In this document: positions 36,017 to 44,255 of the stretch, piece after piece
Numbering within the stretch: the stretch's first letter is position 1
Layout: every line of letters starts with the position of its first letter
Assembly (NCBI GenBank): GCA_963815185.1
Contig: CAWFGC010000014.1
Span: forward strand, 216,574 to 280,573
DNA length: 64,000 bases
Source of the DNA: SHZL01 sp963815185
GTDB taxonomy: Bacteria; Pseudomonadota; Gammaproteobacteria; Xanthomonadales; SZUA-36
Direction of reading: 5' to 3'
Translations under genes and position numbers: made by a program
Notes under the pieces: generated by a model
Databases searched by the model: none
What the model saw: the letters and a program-made list of their open reading frames with translations, nothing else
What the model was told of the DNA's origin: nothing

Positions 36017-37288
36017 CTAACCATACACACTCGCCTGATCGCTGGCTTTGTGTTGGCCATCCTTCACCTCGGCGATAACCTGGCGCACGGTGGCAAGGTA
36101 ACCTTCGACCTCTTTGTCTGCTTCCAATGGGTCGATGATGAGGTGTATGCCGGGCTTGAAGAGGGGGTAACAGACCGTCGGCACACCATGCGCATTGAGT
36201 CCGTTGGCAATGGCGTAAGTATCGAGCTGGTCCGAGCCATAAATGACAAATGCGCTCTCCGGTTCCCAGCGCAGGGCCAGTTCCGGAATCTCGGCGATGC
36301 CGCTGCGCAGCTTCTCGATCTGCTCGCGCATGCGCCGCGCGCCCTCGAGATAGCCATTGCGGCCGAGCATCTTCATGACAGTCCAGGTTGCAATCAGCGT
36401 CGCCAGCGGGCGGGAGCCCGCGAGGGTGTCCGTCTCATAGTCACCGCAGTCCCACAACTTGCCGTCGAAATGAAAGTCCTGCAGGCGCTGATGCGTTCCG
36501 TCACGCAAGGAAAAGGTCGACATACCCGGAGGCGCCCAACCGAACTTGTGCAGGTCTGCCGACATCGAATCCACACCGGGCACGAGAAAATCCGTAGGGG
36601 GCAAATCGACGCCCAACTCGCGGAAGAAGGGGTTTACGAAACCACCGACACAAGCGTCCACATGGAACCAAAGGTCCTTTTCAAGCGACAATTCGGCGAG
36701 CGCTTCGATCGGATCGATCAGGCCCAGAGGATAGGAAGGGGCGGAACCGGCAATCAGGATGGTGTGCTCATCGCAGGCCTCGGCCATGGCGCGCACTACC
36801 GCCCGGCCATCATCGCCGACGCGCACGCGGCGGACTTCCAGGTCCATGTAGCTCGACGCCTTCTCGAAGGCGCAGTGCACCGAGGACGGCGCGACGATGT
36901 TCGGGCGCTGCGATGAACCCGGGGCTGCGCGGCCCTTTTCGCGGGCGAGTTCCCGGGCACACTTGACACCAAAGAAGATGCTCTCGGTACCGCCAGACGT
37001 GAGCGTCACCCGGCCACCCGCCGGGAGATTCACAATCTCGCCCACCATGGCCTTGATCTCTGCGTCGAATATCGCCTGTGACGGCAGATTGGCCTCTCCT
37101 ATGTAGGTTTCGCCAAAATACAGCGATGCCGCTTTTTCAGCGGCGAGCCAAACATTCTCGATAGGCTTACGCCAATAGAAGGAATATTGCCCGCTTGTAT
37201 AGGGTATCCTCTCGCCGCGTCTGCGGATCAGTTGATCAAATACTTCCCCCCACACCATACCCTGTTCAGGCAGTGCCTTGGTCGACAT
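36017..37288 (-). CDS. PLP-dependent decarboxylase/lyase, group II (sphingosine-phosphate-lyase-like)
   Basis: This fold-type I PLP enzyme has LTSGGTESIFFGVK, the cofactor-stacking His in PSSVHCAFEKASS, the Asp that binds the PLP ring in WFHVDACVGGF, and the Schiff-base Lys in SMSADLHKFGWAPPG. The pattern is closest to sphingosine-1-phosphate lyase and related amino acid decarboxylases. I chose the ATG at 37288 because AAGGAG lies five bases ahead of it. An open frame reaches 37342, but without such a site. The gene gives 423 residues. It probably splits or decarboxylates a substrate brought in by the permease downstream; this is inference. Confidence 0.85.
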   Translation of the reverse strand: MSTKALPEQGMVWGEVFDQLIRRRGERIPYTSGQYSFYWRKPIENVWLAAEKAASLYFGETYIGEANLPSQAIFDAEIKAMVGEIVNLPAGGRVTLTSGGTESIFFGVKCARELAREKGRAAPGSSQRPNIVAPSSVHCAFEKASSYMDLEVRRVRVGDDGRAVVRAMAEACDEHTILIAGSAPSYPLGLIDPIEALAELSLEKDLWFHVDACVGGFVNPFFRELGVDLPPTDFLVPGVDSMSADLHKFGWAPPGMSTFSLRDGTHQRLQDFHFDGKLWDCGDYETDTLAGSRPLATLIATWTVMKMLGRNGYLEGARRMREQIEKLRSGIAEIPELALRWEPESAFVIYGSDQLDTYAIANGLNAHGVPTVCYPLFKPGIHLIIDPLEADKEVEGYLATVRQVIAEVKDGQHKASDQASVYG

Positions 37289-37410
37289 AACTACTCCTTC
37301 TGCTAATTGCTTGAATCCTGAATGATCCATATGAATTTCCAAAACGCCGCTTCTCAGTTCGACAGGTATCCGCCCGGGGCCTCTTGGCTATTGCGCATTA
37401 TCCCTCACTG

Positions 37411-39750
37411 TTAGAACCGCACTCGGGCCTCGATACCCAGCGTGCGCGGTCGGTTCACGACCAACCTCTGCCTTCCTGGGGTTTCCGCCGCGATCGAGCG
37501 GCTGTCAGCCAGGTTGGCGCGTTCATCGGTGACGTTATCCGCGAACAGCGTCAGGTCCCACTTTTCGTTGATGATGCCAAGCCGCAGGTTGAATGCGCTC
37601 CAGGACTTGCGCAGGCGCTGCGTGGCGGCCGAGGTTTCGTTGTTGGAGCTGTAACTGTCGCCATAGTAGTTGGCATCGGCCCTCACGTAGGCTTCCCACG
37701 CATCGAAAGCCGGCCAGTTGTATTGCGCCGAGCCGGATACGGTCCAATCCGGCACACCCTGGATTTTGTCGCCATTGGTGACGCCTGCGACACCGCCGGA
37801 ATCCGTGATTTCAGCCTTGGTGTAGCCGACTGCCGCCGAAAGGGTCAGACCTTTGGTGGGCGCGGCATTGAGCTCGAGTTCGAAGCCCTTGCTTTCCGCC
37901 TTGCCTGCGTTCTGCGTGAACTGGAAACCGCAGGTCAGGCGATTGAACTGCTGGATATTTGACCAGTCAATAAAAAACGCCGCACCATTGAGTGTCACCC
38001 GCTTATCCGCCAGGCTCGATTTGAAGCCCAGTTCATAACTCCAAAGGCTGTCCGAATCATAAGTCGTCGCGTTGGAAGGATCGATTCCCAGCCCGGCCAG
38101 TTCCGACCCGCATAAACCCACCGGCAGGTTGCCGTTGACTCCACCAATACGGAATCCCTTGGCCGCCGTAGCGTAAACGTTGATGTCGTCGGTCACATTG
38201 GCTTCGACCAGAACCTTGGGATTGAAACCGGATTCGCTTTGCTTGTCATCGTAACTGCTGGGCCCGCTATTGGCGAATCCGTCGGCAGTGCTGACTTCGG
38301 AAACCTTGTTGTCGTAATAGCGGCCGCCCACAGTAATGGACCAGAGTTCACTGAACTGATAGGTGAGCTCGCCGAAAACCGCGTATTCCTTGGTCTTGGT
38401 AAAGGTCAGGTCGGTATAGATCAAATCATCATCGCCCAGACAAAATCCATATTCACAGTTCTGTCCCAGGCCGGGTACCCCGGTAAACGCATCGATTGCC
38501 TCATGCAGACCCGTCTGTACTGCCGGCGGGTATCGGTGCTTGTGGTCCATGTCCTGGTAAAAAACGCCAGCAATGAAATTCACGGGGCCGTCAAAACTGC
38601 TGGCGAAACGTATTTCCTGCACGAAGCTTTGATATTTCTCTATTTCACTGAGAACCGCTGGGAGAGGATCAATGGGAATCTGGATGCCAAAATAAGGGAT
38701 ATCAAACAGGGCATTCAGAAACGTTGTCTCCTCTTCCCATTCATTGGTGGTGTGGTCATACCAGGACGTGGTGGATGTCAATTGACCCGCGCTGGTATCC
38801 CAATTCAGCGTGCCGCTGGCGACGTACCACTTGTCCGCGCCTGGCTCATCCTGGTCGAAAAACCTCTTTTCAGTGGTATTGTCGGCCTTGATGTCCGCGA
38901 ACGGCAGGCCATCCGCCTCGATTTTCTGGCCCATCAGCTTGAGATCCACGGTCACGCTGTCGGTGAAGGCAATCTTGCCGGCGATCTGTCCGCCGTAATA
39001 TTTCTCATCATCGACGTTCTTGTGCACCGGAAATGCCGGTCCGGGGCTTTGGCGGACTTGGCCATAGGAATCGACCCACGTGGGAATGTATACGCGGTCG
39101 AAAATGCCTGAGTTCTCGCCGTAGTAGGCGGCCACGCGCAGCGCAAACTTGTCTTCGACCACCGGGATATTGAAGCTGGCGTCGAAATTGTAATTCTGAT
39201 CACCCTCTTTGACGGTCGACAATGAGGCGTGGGCCTTGTTTTCGGATTGCGTCAGGTCCGGCTGCTTGGTGATCATGCGGATGGTGCCACCCATGGACTT
39301 GGCGCCATACAGGGAACCCTGCGGCCCGCGCAGAACCTCGATGCGCTCGACATCCAGCACGCGCGGCAACAGCGAGGCATTGACCGGCGTGTCGTCAATA
39401 TAAAAGCCGGTGGTATTCTGGCCGAAGATGCCGCGAATGGACGGTGAACTGGAGTCAAACCGGCCATCTGCCTCGTACGCCATGCCCAGGTTGGGGACCC
39501 GGACCGCAAAATCTAGCAGCGTATAGGCCCCCATTCGCTCCAGTTCGGCATTGGAAAGCGCGGTGATCGACATGCCGACTTCCTGCAATGATTCGGTTCG
39601 CTTGGTGGCGGTGACGATCACCTCTTCCAGCCCTGAGAAGCTTTCGTCCTTTTGGTCCTGCGCGAGTGCAACACCATCCCCGAGTATTGCTCCACATGCC
39701 AGAGTCAGGAGAATACGCTGTGCGAAAGCTTTGGAATGGCTGTATTTCAT
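37411..39750 (-). CDS. TonB-dependent outer-membrane receptor
   Basis: This 779-residue receptor starts with a signal peptide (KYSHSKAFAQRILLTLACG) ending at VALA. The plug domain has EEVIVTATKRTESLQEVGMS, PSIRGIFGQNTTGFYIDDTP and RIEVLRGPQGSLYGAKSMGG. A long beta-barrel follows and ends in the aromatic residue of RTLGIEARVRF, as needed for outer-membrane insertion. I chose the ATG at 39750, preceded by GAGGATAAACAC. Such receptors bring siderophores, cobalamin or carbohydrate-like molecules into the periplasm. No iron-uptake genes surround it; it faces a TetR gene and stands upstream of the amine island. Confidence 0.9.
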   Translation of the reverse strand: MKYSHSKAFAQRILLTLACGAILGDGVALAQDQKDESFSGLEEVIVTATKRTESLQEVGMSITALSNAELERMGAYTLLDFAVRVPNLGMAYEADGRFDSSSPSIRGIFGQNTTGFYIDDTPVNASLLPRVLDVERIEVLRGPQGSLYGAKSMGGTIRMITKQPDLTQSENKAHASLSTVKEGDQNYNFDASFNIPVVEDKFALRVAAYYGENSGIFDRVYIPTWVDSYGQVRQSPGPAFPVHKNVDDEKYYGGQIAGKIAFTDSVTVDLKLMGQKIEADGLPFADIKADNTTEKRFFDQDEPGADKWYVASGTLNWDTSAGQLTSTTSWYDHTTNEWEEETTFLNALFDIPYFGIQIPIDPLPAVLSEIEKYQSFVQEIRFASSFDGPVNFIAGVFYQDMDHKHRYPPAVQTGLHEAIDAFTGVPGLGQNCEYGFCLGDDDLIYTDLTFTKTKEYAVFGELTYQFSELWSITVGGRYYDNKVSEVSTADGFANSGPSSYDDKQSESGFNPKVLVEANVTDDINVYATAAKGFRIGGVNGNLPVGLCGSELAGLGIDPSNATTYDSDSLWSYELGFKSSLADKRVTLNGAAFFIDWSNIQQFNRLTCGFQFTQNAGKAESKGFELELNAAPTKGLTLSAAVGYTKAEITDSGGVAGVTNGDKIQGVPDWTVSGSAQYNWPAFDAWEAYVRADANYYGDSYSSNNETSAATQRLRKSWSAFNLRLGIINEKWDLTLFADNVTDERANLADSRSIAAETPGRQRLVVNRPRTLGIEARVRF

Positions 39751-39904
39751 TGTGTTTATCCTCATTATGGTATTAGGCCGAACATCATTAATATGTAATG
39801 ACAAACGACGAATGGGAGTCGTAAGAACACGGTCCTGACTTGTCGATTGATCAACACTTCGGTGCATCAAGTGGGGCAAAATACGGATATATTCACAAAA
39901 TAAG

Positions 39905-39930
39905 GTATAATTATATATATAATGTTATAC
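39905..39930. promoter_or_regulatory. AT-rich palindrome, candidate TetR operator
   Basis: GTATAA at 39905-39910 and TTATAC at 39925-39930 are inverted arms around an AT-rich centre (TTATATATATAATG). The site lies between the divergent TonB receptor and TetR genes, about 70 bases upstream of the regulator. TetR proteins usually bind such palindromes next to their own gene. Binding by this TetR is inferred. Confidence 0.5.
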
Positions 39931-40001
39931 GTATTTTTATACTTATTTTTGTTTTTGTCAAACCTGAAGAATTTGGGATTGGATAGCGAGTAGATAGAAA
40001 A

Positions 40002-40685
40002 TTGAATAAACAAAATAAATTCAAACATATAAGACGTATCAAGAATAAGCCCGACGAGTTGACTTTTCCATTGGGAAAACGGGAGATCAATAAGGCGGCT
40101 TTCAGGAAACGAATTCAGGATGCAGCATTAATGCTCTTCAAAAAGAAAGGTTTCCGGGAAACGACCTTAAACGCCATTGCCGCTCACGCCGGCACAGGTG
40201 TAGCCACCATATATAAGCACTTCAAATCCAAGGAGGACATACTTTATGAATTACTCGTGCCTGAGCTGGAGGAGTGCTTTGACAATGCAGATGCGATCAT
40301 CGCAAATCCGCCTTCTGATCCAGTTGATGCATTGAATGCCTTGATCGAGTGCTTTTTTAGCCTGGGCCAAAATACGTTTGAAAGGTCGCACTTTGCCCCC
40401 ATTTCGGTTCCAGGCTCGTCAGGGACATGGGACACGCTTGATGAGGTGGGAGAGGAAACCGATATTTACGCAGAACAGTTGGTTCGGGATTTGCTTTTGA
40501 TCTTTCAAGCCCGCGGCAGCATTCCAGGTTCGCTCGATGTAAATCAAATGGCCACGATTATTTACGGAATATTCAATCAGAAGTATATCGAATATCTGAC
40601 GCACGAAAATACCTCGAAGGAGCAGGCTATTTCCGAGTTGAATCAACTCATTGCTTTGCTATTTGCCGATTGGCGTAATCCATAA
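40002..40685 (+). CDS. TetR/AcrR-family transcriptional regulator
   Basis: This 227-residue regulator has a TetR helix-turn-helix at about residues 35-85: RKRIQDAALMLFKKKGFRET, TLNAIAAHAGTGVATIYKHF and KSKEDILYELLVPE. The C-terminal ligand-binding domain is unlike those I know. A basic 33-residue N-terminal extension is present. The apparent start is a TTG at 40002, with no strong ribosome site. It is divergent from the TonB receptor gene with a palindrome between, so it likely represses the receptor and perhaps the whole island. Confidence 0.85.
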   Translation: MNKQNKFKHIRRIKNKPDELTFPLGKREINKAAFRKRIQDAALMLFKKKGFRETTLNAIAAHAGTGVATIYKHFKSKEDILYELLVPELEECFDNADAIIANPPSDPVDALNALIECFFSLGQNTFERSHFAPISVPGSSGTWDTLDEVGEETDIYAEQLVRDLLLIFQARGSIPGSLDVNQMATIIYGIFNQKYIEYLTHENTSKEQAISELNQLIALLFADWRNP

Positions 40686-40820
40686 TGAAAACCACCCCCA
40701 AACCTATCTGCTCCTGAACAAGGAAAATACGGGACTTTCGCCGAAAGTAGACAGCGCATGCATGGTCAGGGTATTGACAAGTTGACCATTCATACAAAGC
40801 AAAATTCCAGTAAACACCTT

Positions 40821-41015
40821 TTATATCGCCGCGGCTTCTTTCCAGGACGAAAAGGCACGCAACCGAAAATATCTATCCTTCTGGGCAGAAACCAAATGAC
40901 GGCCCAGATTGAACAAATTGTAAATAGCAGCAAGAACATTCAGAAATCGCTGAATTTGTCGGGTGGATTCGGAGCTACGCATAACTCGTTGTCTTACACT
41001 ATCGCCCGGAATCAT
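40821..41015 (-). pseudogene. C-terminal remnant of a transposase (IS6-like)
   Basis: The reverse strand reads RQIQRFLNVLAAIYNLFNLG and RHLVSAQKDRYFRLRAFSSW before a stop at 40821-40823. The pattern QRFLxxxxxIxNLFxLxRHLxSAxxYRxxRxxAFxxW resembles the end of IS6-type DDE transposases. The N-terminal and central parts are missing and no start codon is credible. It fills part of the 357 bases between the TetR gene and the serine hydrolase gene; nothing else is visible there. Confidence 0.45.
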
Positions 41016-41041
41016 TTAATTTGTCTGCATCCATCCGAGCA

Positions 41042-42562
41042 TTACGGTTTAATACTCCCTACTTTGTCGATACTGAGCGGAGGCGTATCTTCGACAAACT
41101 TGCCAATAAATCGCCAACCCCAAAAACCTAACTGAACATCCAGGTGATCCTGCGTGCTCGCGGTAAAAATGACTTCAGCCTCGTCGTTGTTTTTTTCGAC
41201 AAAGCGCCCATTGCCTTGATAGAGAAGTGCAATAGCGGCTTTGGCTTGATCTTGGTTTACATCCTGGGCGGTTTGAAAATTGATATCGGAGGTTAGCCTG
41301 GTTCCTAACGCCATGAACAGGGAGTTTTCCGAAAATGAGATGCGAACCATGTTGCCACTCGACAAGAATTCGGGCATCAAATAGGTGCCGACATATTTTT
41401 GTGCTTCGACAGGCGAAACCGGAAGATTGACGATCTTGGGCTGAGGAATACCAAGAATAATGCGTGAAACCTTGCGCTCCAGGCTTTCGATGGGAGCGTT
41501 GTCGGCCATGACGGCACTATCGGTATTGACCATCACTGTGGTGGCAACCTTATCTTGTGGATAATAAGCCAAGAACGTGAGAAAGCCCCAGATACTGCCA
41601 CCATGCGCTAATTTCTTGCGCCCGTAAAAATCACTTTCAACCAACGCAGCTGGAAGGTAGTTGACTTTCGTGCCGTCGGCCAGGGATACCTTGTGGAACA
41701 TCATCTGACGAACTGCAGCGGGAACCTCGTCGCTGAAAAGACCTGCTATGTATTTTGTGAGATCATCCGCCGATGCCAAGTAGGCTCCAGCGCCCAGGGG
41801 CAAATTGGCATCCCAGCCGGATGCGTTTTTAATCTGACCCTTAGCATCGATTGTGTAGCCCATGACCCGGTTTTTTATAATAGGATCACGGCGTCCAAGC
41901 TCAATATGGGAAAGTCCAAAGGGCTCTAACAGAAGGTCCTGCACTACATCTTCGTAAGGAAGTTCGGTAACTTTTTCAATCACCAGGCTGAGCATATAGT
42001 AAGCTGAATTGGAATATTGCCAACGCGTGCCTGGTTTGAAAACCAAGGGCTTATCCATGAACAGATCAACAACTTCCTGCTTGGTAAACTGCTTGACGGG
42101 ATCGTCGAACAGAGCCGGCGCGGAATCGCCAGCATAGTCCAGAATACCGCTGGTATGCGTTAGCATCTGAAGGATCGTGACACCCCGGCTGGGACCATTG
42201 TAATCCGGCAATATATCGCCCAGTTTACTGCTTAATTTCAGCTTTCCCTGGCTCACCAAATTCAGAATGCAATAAGACGTCAAGCTCTTCGAGATCGACC
42301 CAACGGCATAAAGTCCTTGAGGCGTGACTGATAGTTCATTCTGTAAATCGGAATAACCCAGACTTTTGGCATAAATGATCTGATCTTCCTTGCGAACCTC
42401 CACCGTGATGCTGGCCAGATGATAGCGACCCAGCGAGCTTTGCAAAATTTTATCGATTTTGGGGCTGTTCGGCTCGCTCCGCACGGCTCGCGCCGACTGG
42501 CAGGTCAAAGTGCCGAGGCAGCAGACTGCAATGAGCCAATACAACCGTGAAAGATTCGCCAT
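41042..42562 (-). CDS. Serine hydrolase, beta-lactamase/penicillin-binding-protein fold (class C-like)
   Basis: This 506-residue protein starts at the ATG at 42562 with AGGAGGTGAAA ahead of it, a very good ribosome site; the frame is open further upstream but that part overlaps older sequence. A signal peptide (MANLSRLYWLIAVCCLGT) ends near CQSARA. The catalytic SxxK is in VGSISKSLTSYCIL, and the Tyr-x-Asn motif in RWQYSNSAYYMLSLV. A C-terminal lipocalin-like domain follows, with LGFWGWRFIGKFVED near the end. Such enzymes are esterases or peptidases more often than true beta-lactamases. It stands alone. Confidence 0.85.
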   Translation of the reverse strand: MANLSRLYWLIAVCCLGTLTCQSARAVRSEPNSPKIDKILQSSLGRYHLASITVEVRKEDQIIYAKSLGYSDLQNELSVTPQGLYAVGSISKSLTSYCILNLVSQGKLKLSSKLGDILPDYNGPSRGVTILQMLTHTSGILDYAGDSAPALFDDPVKQFTKQEVVDLFMDKPLVFKPGTRWQYSNSAYYMLSLVIEKVTELPYEDVVQDLLLEPFGLSHIELGRRDPIIKNRVMGYTIDAKGQIKNASGWDANLPLGAGAYLASADDLTKYIAGLFSDEVPAAVRQMMFHKVSLADGTKVNYLPAALVESDFYGRKKLAHGGSIWGFLTFLAYYPQDKVATTVMVNTDSAVMADNAPIESLERKVSRIILGIPQPKIVNLPVSPVEAQKYVGTYLMPEFLSSGNMVRISFSENSLFMALGTRLTSDINFQTAQDVNQDQAKAAIALLYQGNGRFVEKNNDEAEVIFTASTQDHLDVQLGFWGWRFIGKFVEDTPPLSIDKVGSIKP

Positions 42563-42644
42563 TTTCACCTCCTGATAATCCAAGTCATCACTGTAAAATA
42601 TTCCAGCCTGTGTCAAAGCTGACCCGGGCCGCCGCGCGTAAAAA

Positions 42645-42740
42645 CTAACAGTGTACCCTGGCCTCAATGCCGGTAGTGCGCGGGCGGTCGATTATCACCC
42701 GCTGACTTTCCGGTGTCTCCGCGGCGACGAACAATGAGCA
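42645..42740 (-). pseudogene. C-terminal remnant of a second TonB-dependent receptor
   Basis: The reverse strand reads VAAETPESQRVIIDRPRTTG and IEARVHC before a stop at 42645-42647. The intact receptor at 37.4-39.8 kb ends AAETPGRQRLVVNRPRTLGI and EARVRF, so this is clearly a paralogue's last 30 codons. Everything upstream of about 42740 is unrelated. A former tandem receptor gene has thus been lost here, and its end lies next to the serine hydrolase gene. Confidence 0.7.
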
Positions 42741-43010
42741 CACGTCGCACTCCCTGCAGATGGAAGACTGGGTACGAGATGACGGTAAGGCCCTGAACCT
42801 GGCTTTTGATGCTTGTATCGAGGGGCTTACCGAGAAGATGGTAGAGGACATCCAGTTCGAAAAATTTTGAAATTACATTTCGCAATCTCTTATTCCACTT
42901 TTGGCCGGTTCCGCCCATGTACTTCGCTGAAAATCGCGCCTGATTAGTAGCAGCTTTCTAGGCAGAAGCGGCCATTGGCCCAACTGAATCTCCAATAGCA
43001 GAAAACGCCC
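42741..43010. other. Short orphan coding-like piece and dispersed repeat
   Basis: A 36-codon open frame on the + strand (42760-42870; MEDWVRDDGKALNLAFDACI and so on) has coding-like composition but no recognised family; it may be the end of a lost gene. Behind it, from about 42893 (TTGGCCGGTT to GGCAGAAGCGG), lies a copy of a repeat that also occurs near 48003 and 48793. No other gene is visible. Confidence 0.35.
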
Positions 43011-43192
43011 CAGGCTGTGGGATAACTCGATATCTACTTCCAGTTACGTGATTAGATTGCGCCAGATGCCCTGTCTTGAGATCTGAGCGAGATTTGTTTC
43101 GGTTGGGACGATCCGACGGAAGTCATTTTCGAAGCTCAGAAGGAACTGTGAGAACCGTGATTTATCTGTTTTAAGCGGTAAACAAGGGCCTT

Positions 43193-43478
43193 CTATGCCC
43201 TTATCGCTTCGATCAGCGGTTTCGCTCCAAAGATGTTCATCATTCGCTTCATGTTGTACGCTAACACGTGCAGACTCATCTCAGTACTCACCCCACCTAG
43301 CGTTTTGGTCAGGAAGTGCGTCGACCCCATCCAGGATTTCTTCGCTTTTGGAGTAACCGCGATCGGCAACAACGCCGGGCACCTCCGTATCCAGCAGGTT
43401 CTTGGTTTGGTGTGCCATATTGGCCAGTTGTGTTCTGTCGTGGCCCGGCAGGATCACTTCATCCTTGGTCAGTGCCAC
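43193..43478 (-). pseudogene. Transposase C-terminal remnant, copy 1
   Basis: The reverse strand reads KDEVILPGHDRTQLANMAHQ and VPGVVADRGYSKSEEILDG. It then shifts frame to FLTKTLGGVSTEMSLHVLAY and NMKRMMNIFGAKPLIEAIRA, with a stop at 43193-43195. These are typical blocks of IS1182/IS5-type DDE transposases. About 160 bases to the left, CAGGCTGTGGGATAACTC may be the IS end. The front half of the gene is missing. The copy at 49084-49369 is the same. Confidence 0.7.
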
Positions 43479-43585
43479 GGCATGGCGCTTCTATTTACTG
43501 AAGGCACGCCGGTTAGCTGGGATACCTGGTTGAAAACTTTGGGCTTGATAGTTCCCAACAAAATTGCAAGGATAATTTATAGTCT

Positions 43586-43870
43586 ATGCCATTCAGGGGC
43601 CTTGATAGGGGATACGATTTGGCTGAGAAACCGCACATTGTCGGTATAGTGGGGACCGGTTACGTAGCTCGTGGGCTTGCACGGGCGATTCGGAACTCAA
43701 CTGCATTTGTTGTCGGTTCAGTCCTGACGCGGCGAAACCCTGGGGAGGTCTCGGGGTTTATTGGGACCGAACTCGTCACGTCAATCGAGGGTTTCCTTGA
43801 TCGAGCGGAGATCGTGGTTGAATGCTCGGGTGATCCAGTTCACGTAACGGATGTCATCGAGCATGCATTG
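43586..43870 (+). pseudogene. Truncated SAF-domain dehydrogenase, copy 1
   Basis: The first 95 codons agree with the intact gene at 49.5 kb (EKPHIVGIVGTGYVARGLAR and so on, with a Rossmann GxGxxA pattern). The match ends at 43870 and the frame runs a little further into unrelated sequence, ending at 43969. The catalytic and SAF parts are missing. It is a by-product of the 0.83 kb duplication and is not functional. Confidence 0.8.
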
Positions 43871-43921
43871 GTACTGGGTATCGTCGACATCGAGACTGAC
43901 GTGGAGTATGTTCTGGTTCAT
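43871..43921 (-). pseudogene. N-terminal remnant of an IS110-like transposase
   Basis: On the reverse strand, ATG at 43919-43921 begins MNQNILHVSLDVDDTQY, which resembles the start of IS110-type (DEDD) transposases with its first Asp. After 17 codons the sequence runs into the truncated SAF gene. The break point is exactly where the SAF duplication ends, so this IS may have caused the truncation. Confidence 0.45.
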
Positions 43922-44028
43922 AGACGTTTCCTTGGTTCACGAGGTCAAGTGGTGCTATCCACTTGTTAAGGTATGCATCTATGATGATAGTCCTCGATAC
44001 TCGTGAGTGGGGGGGGCGTCTATATCTT

Positions 44029-44214
44029 CTATCCGCCGCGCTTATGGGTTACCTGAATACTTTCCCGCTTCAACAGCACGTGAATACGCTTATAGCCGTA
44101 GCGTACCCGACTGCGTGCCATTTCGATTGAACGACGGGTATGAACGGCAATTTGGTACTTTGAGTTTTGGTTGAAAATAATGTTCTTTTTTCCTATACTC
44201 CTAATAATTCTCAT
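44029..44214 (-). pseudogene. IS3-type transposase (orfB) fragment
   Basis: The reverse strand reads MARSRVRYGYKRIHVLLKRE and SIQVTHKR, the well-known helix region of IS3-type OrfB (RxRYGYRRIHxLLRREG). Only about 35 recognisable codons remain. The first 25 residues of the open frame look unrelated. No catalytic residues are present. Confidence 0.6.
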
Positions 44215-44255
44215 TCACTTGGTTCTCCCCGGCCAAGCTCTATAGTAGGTTAACG

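Larger units (their letters stand above)
43041..43870. repeat. Large direct repeat, copy 1 (0.83 kb)
   Basis: This stretch matches 48932-49761 with a constant offset of 5891 bases. I count only a handful of mismatches by eye (for example near 43072-43076, 43846 and 43862). The unit contains the end of a transposase gene and the first part of a SAF-domain gene. A less well conserved similarity goes on to the left as far as about 43011 (CAGGCTGTGGGATAACTCG). Confidence 0.85.

Noticed and set aside
35861..36916. Forward open frame (351 codons) opposite the PLP decarboxylase
   Set aside because: The reverse strand carries a PLP enzyme with all key residues; the forward frame shows no motif.
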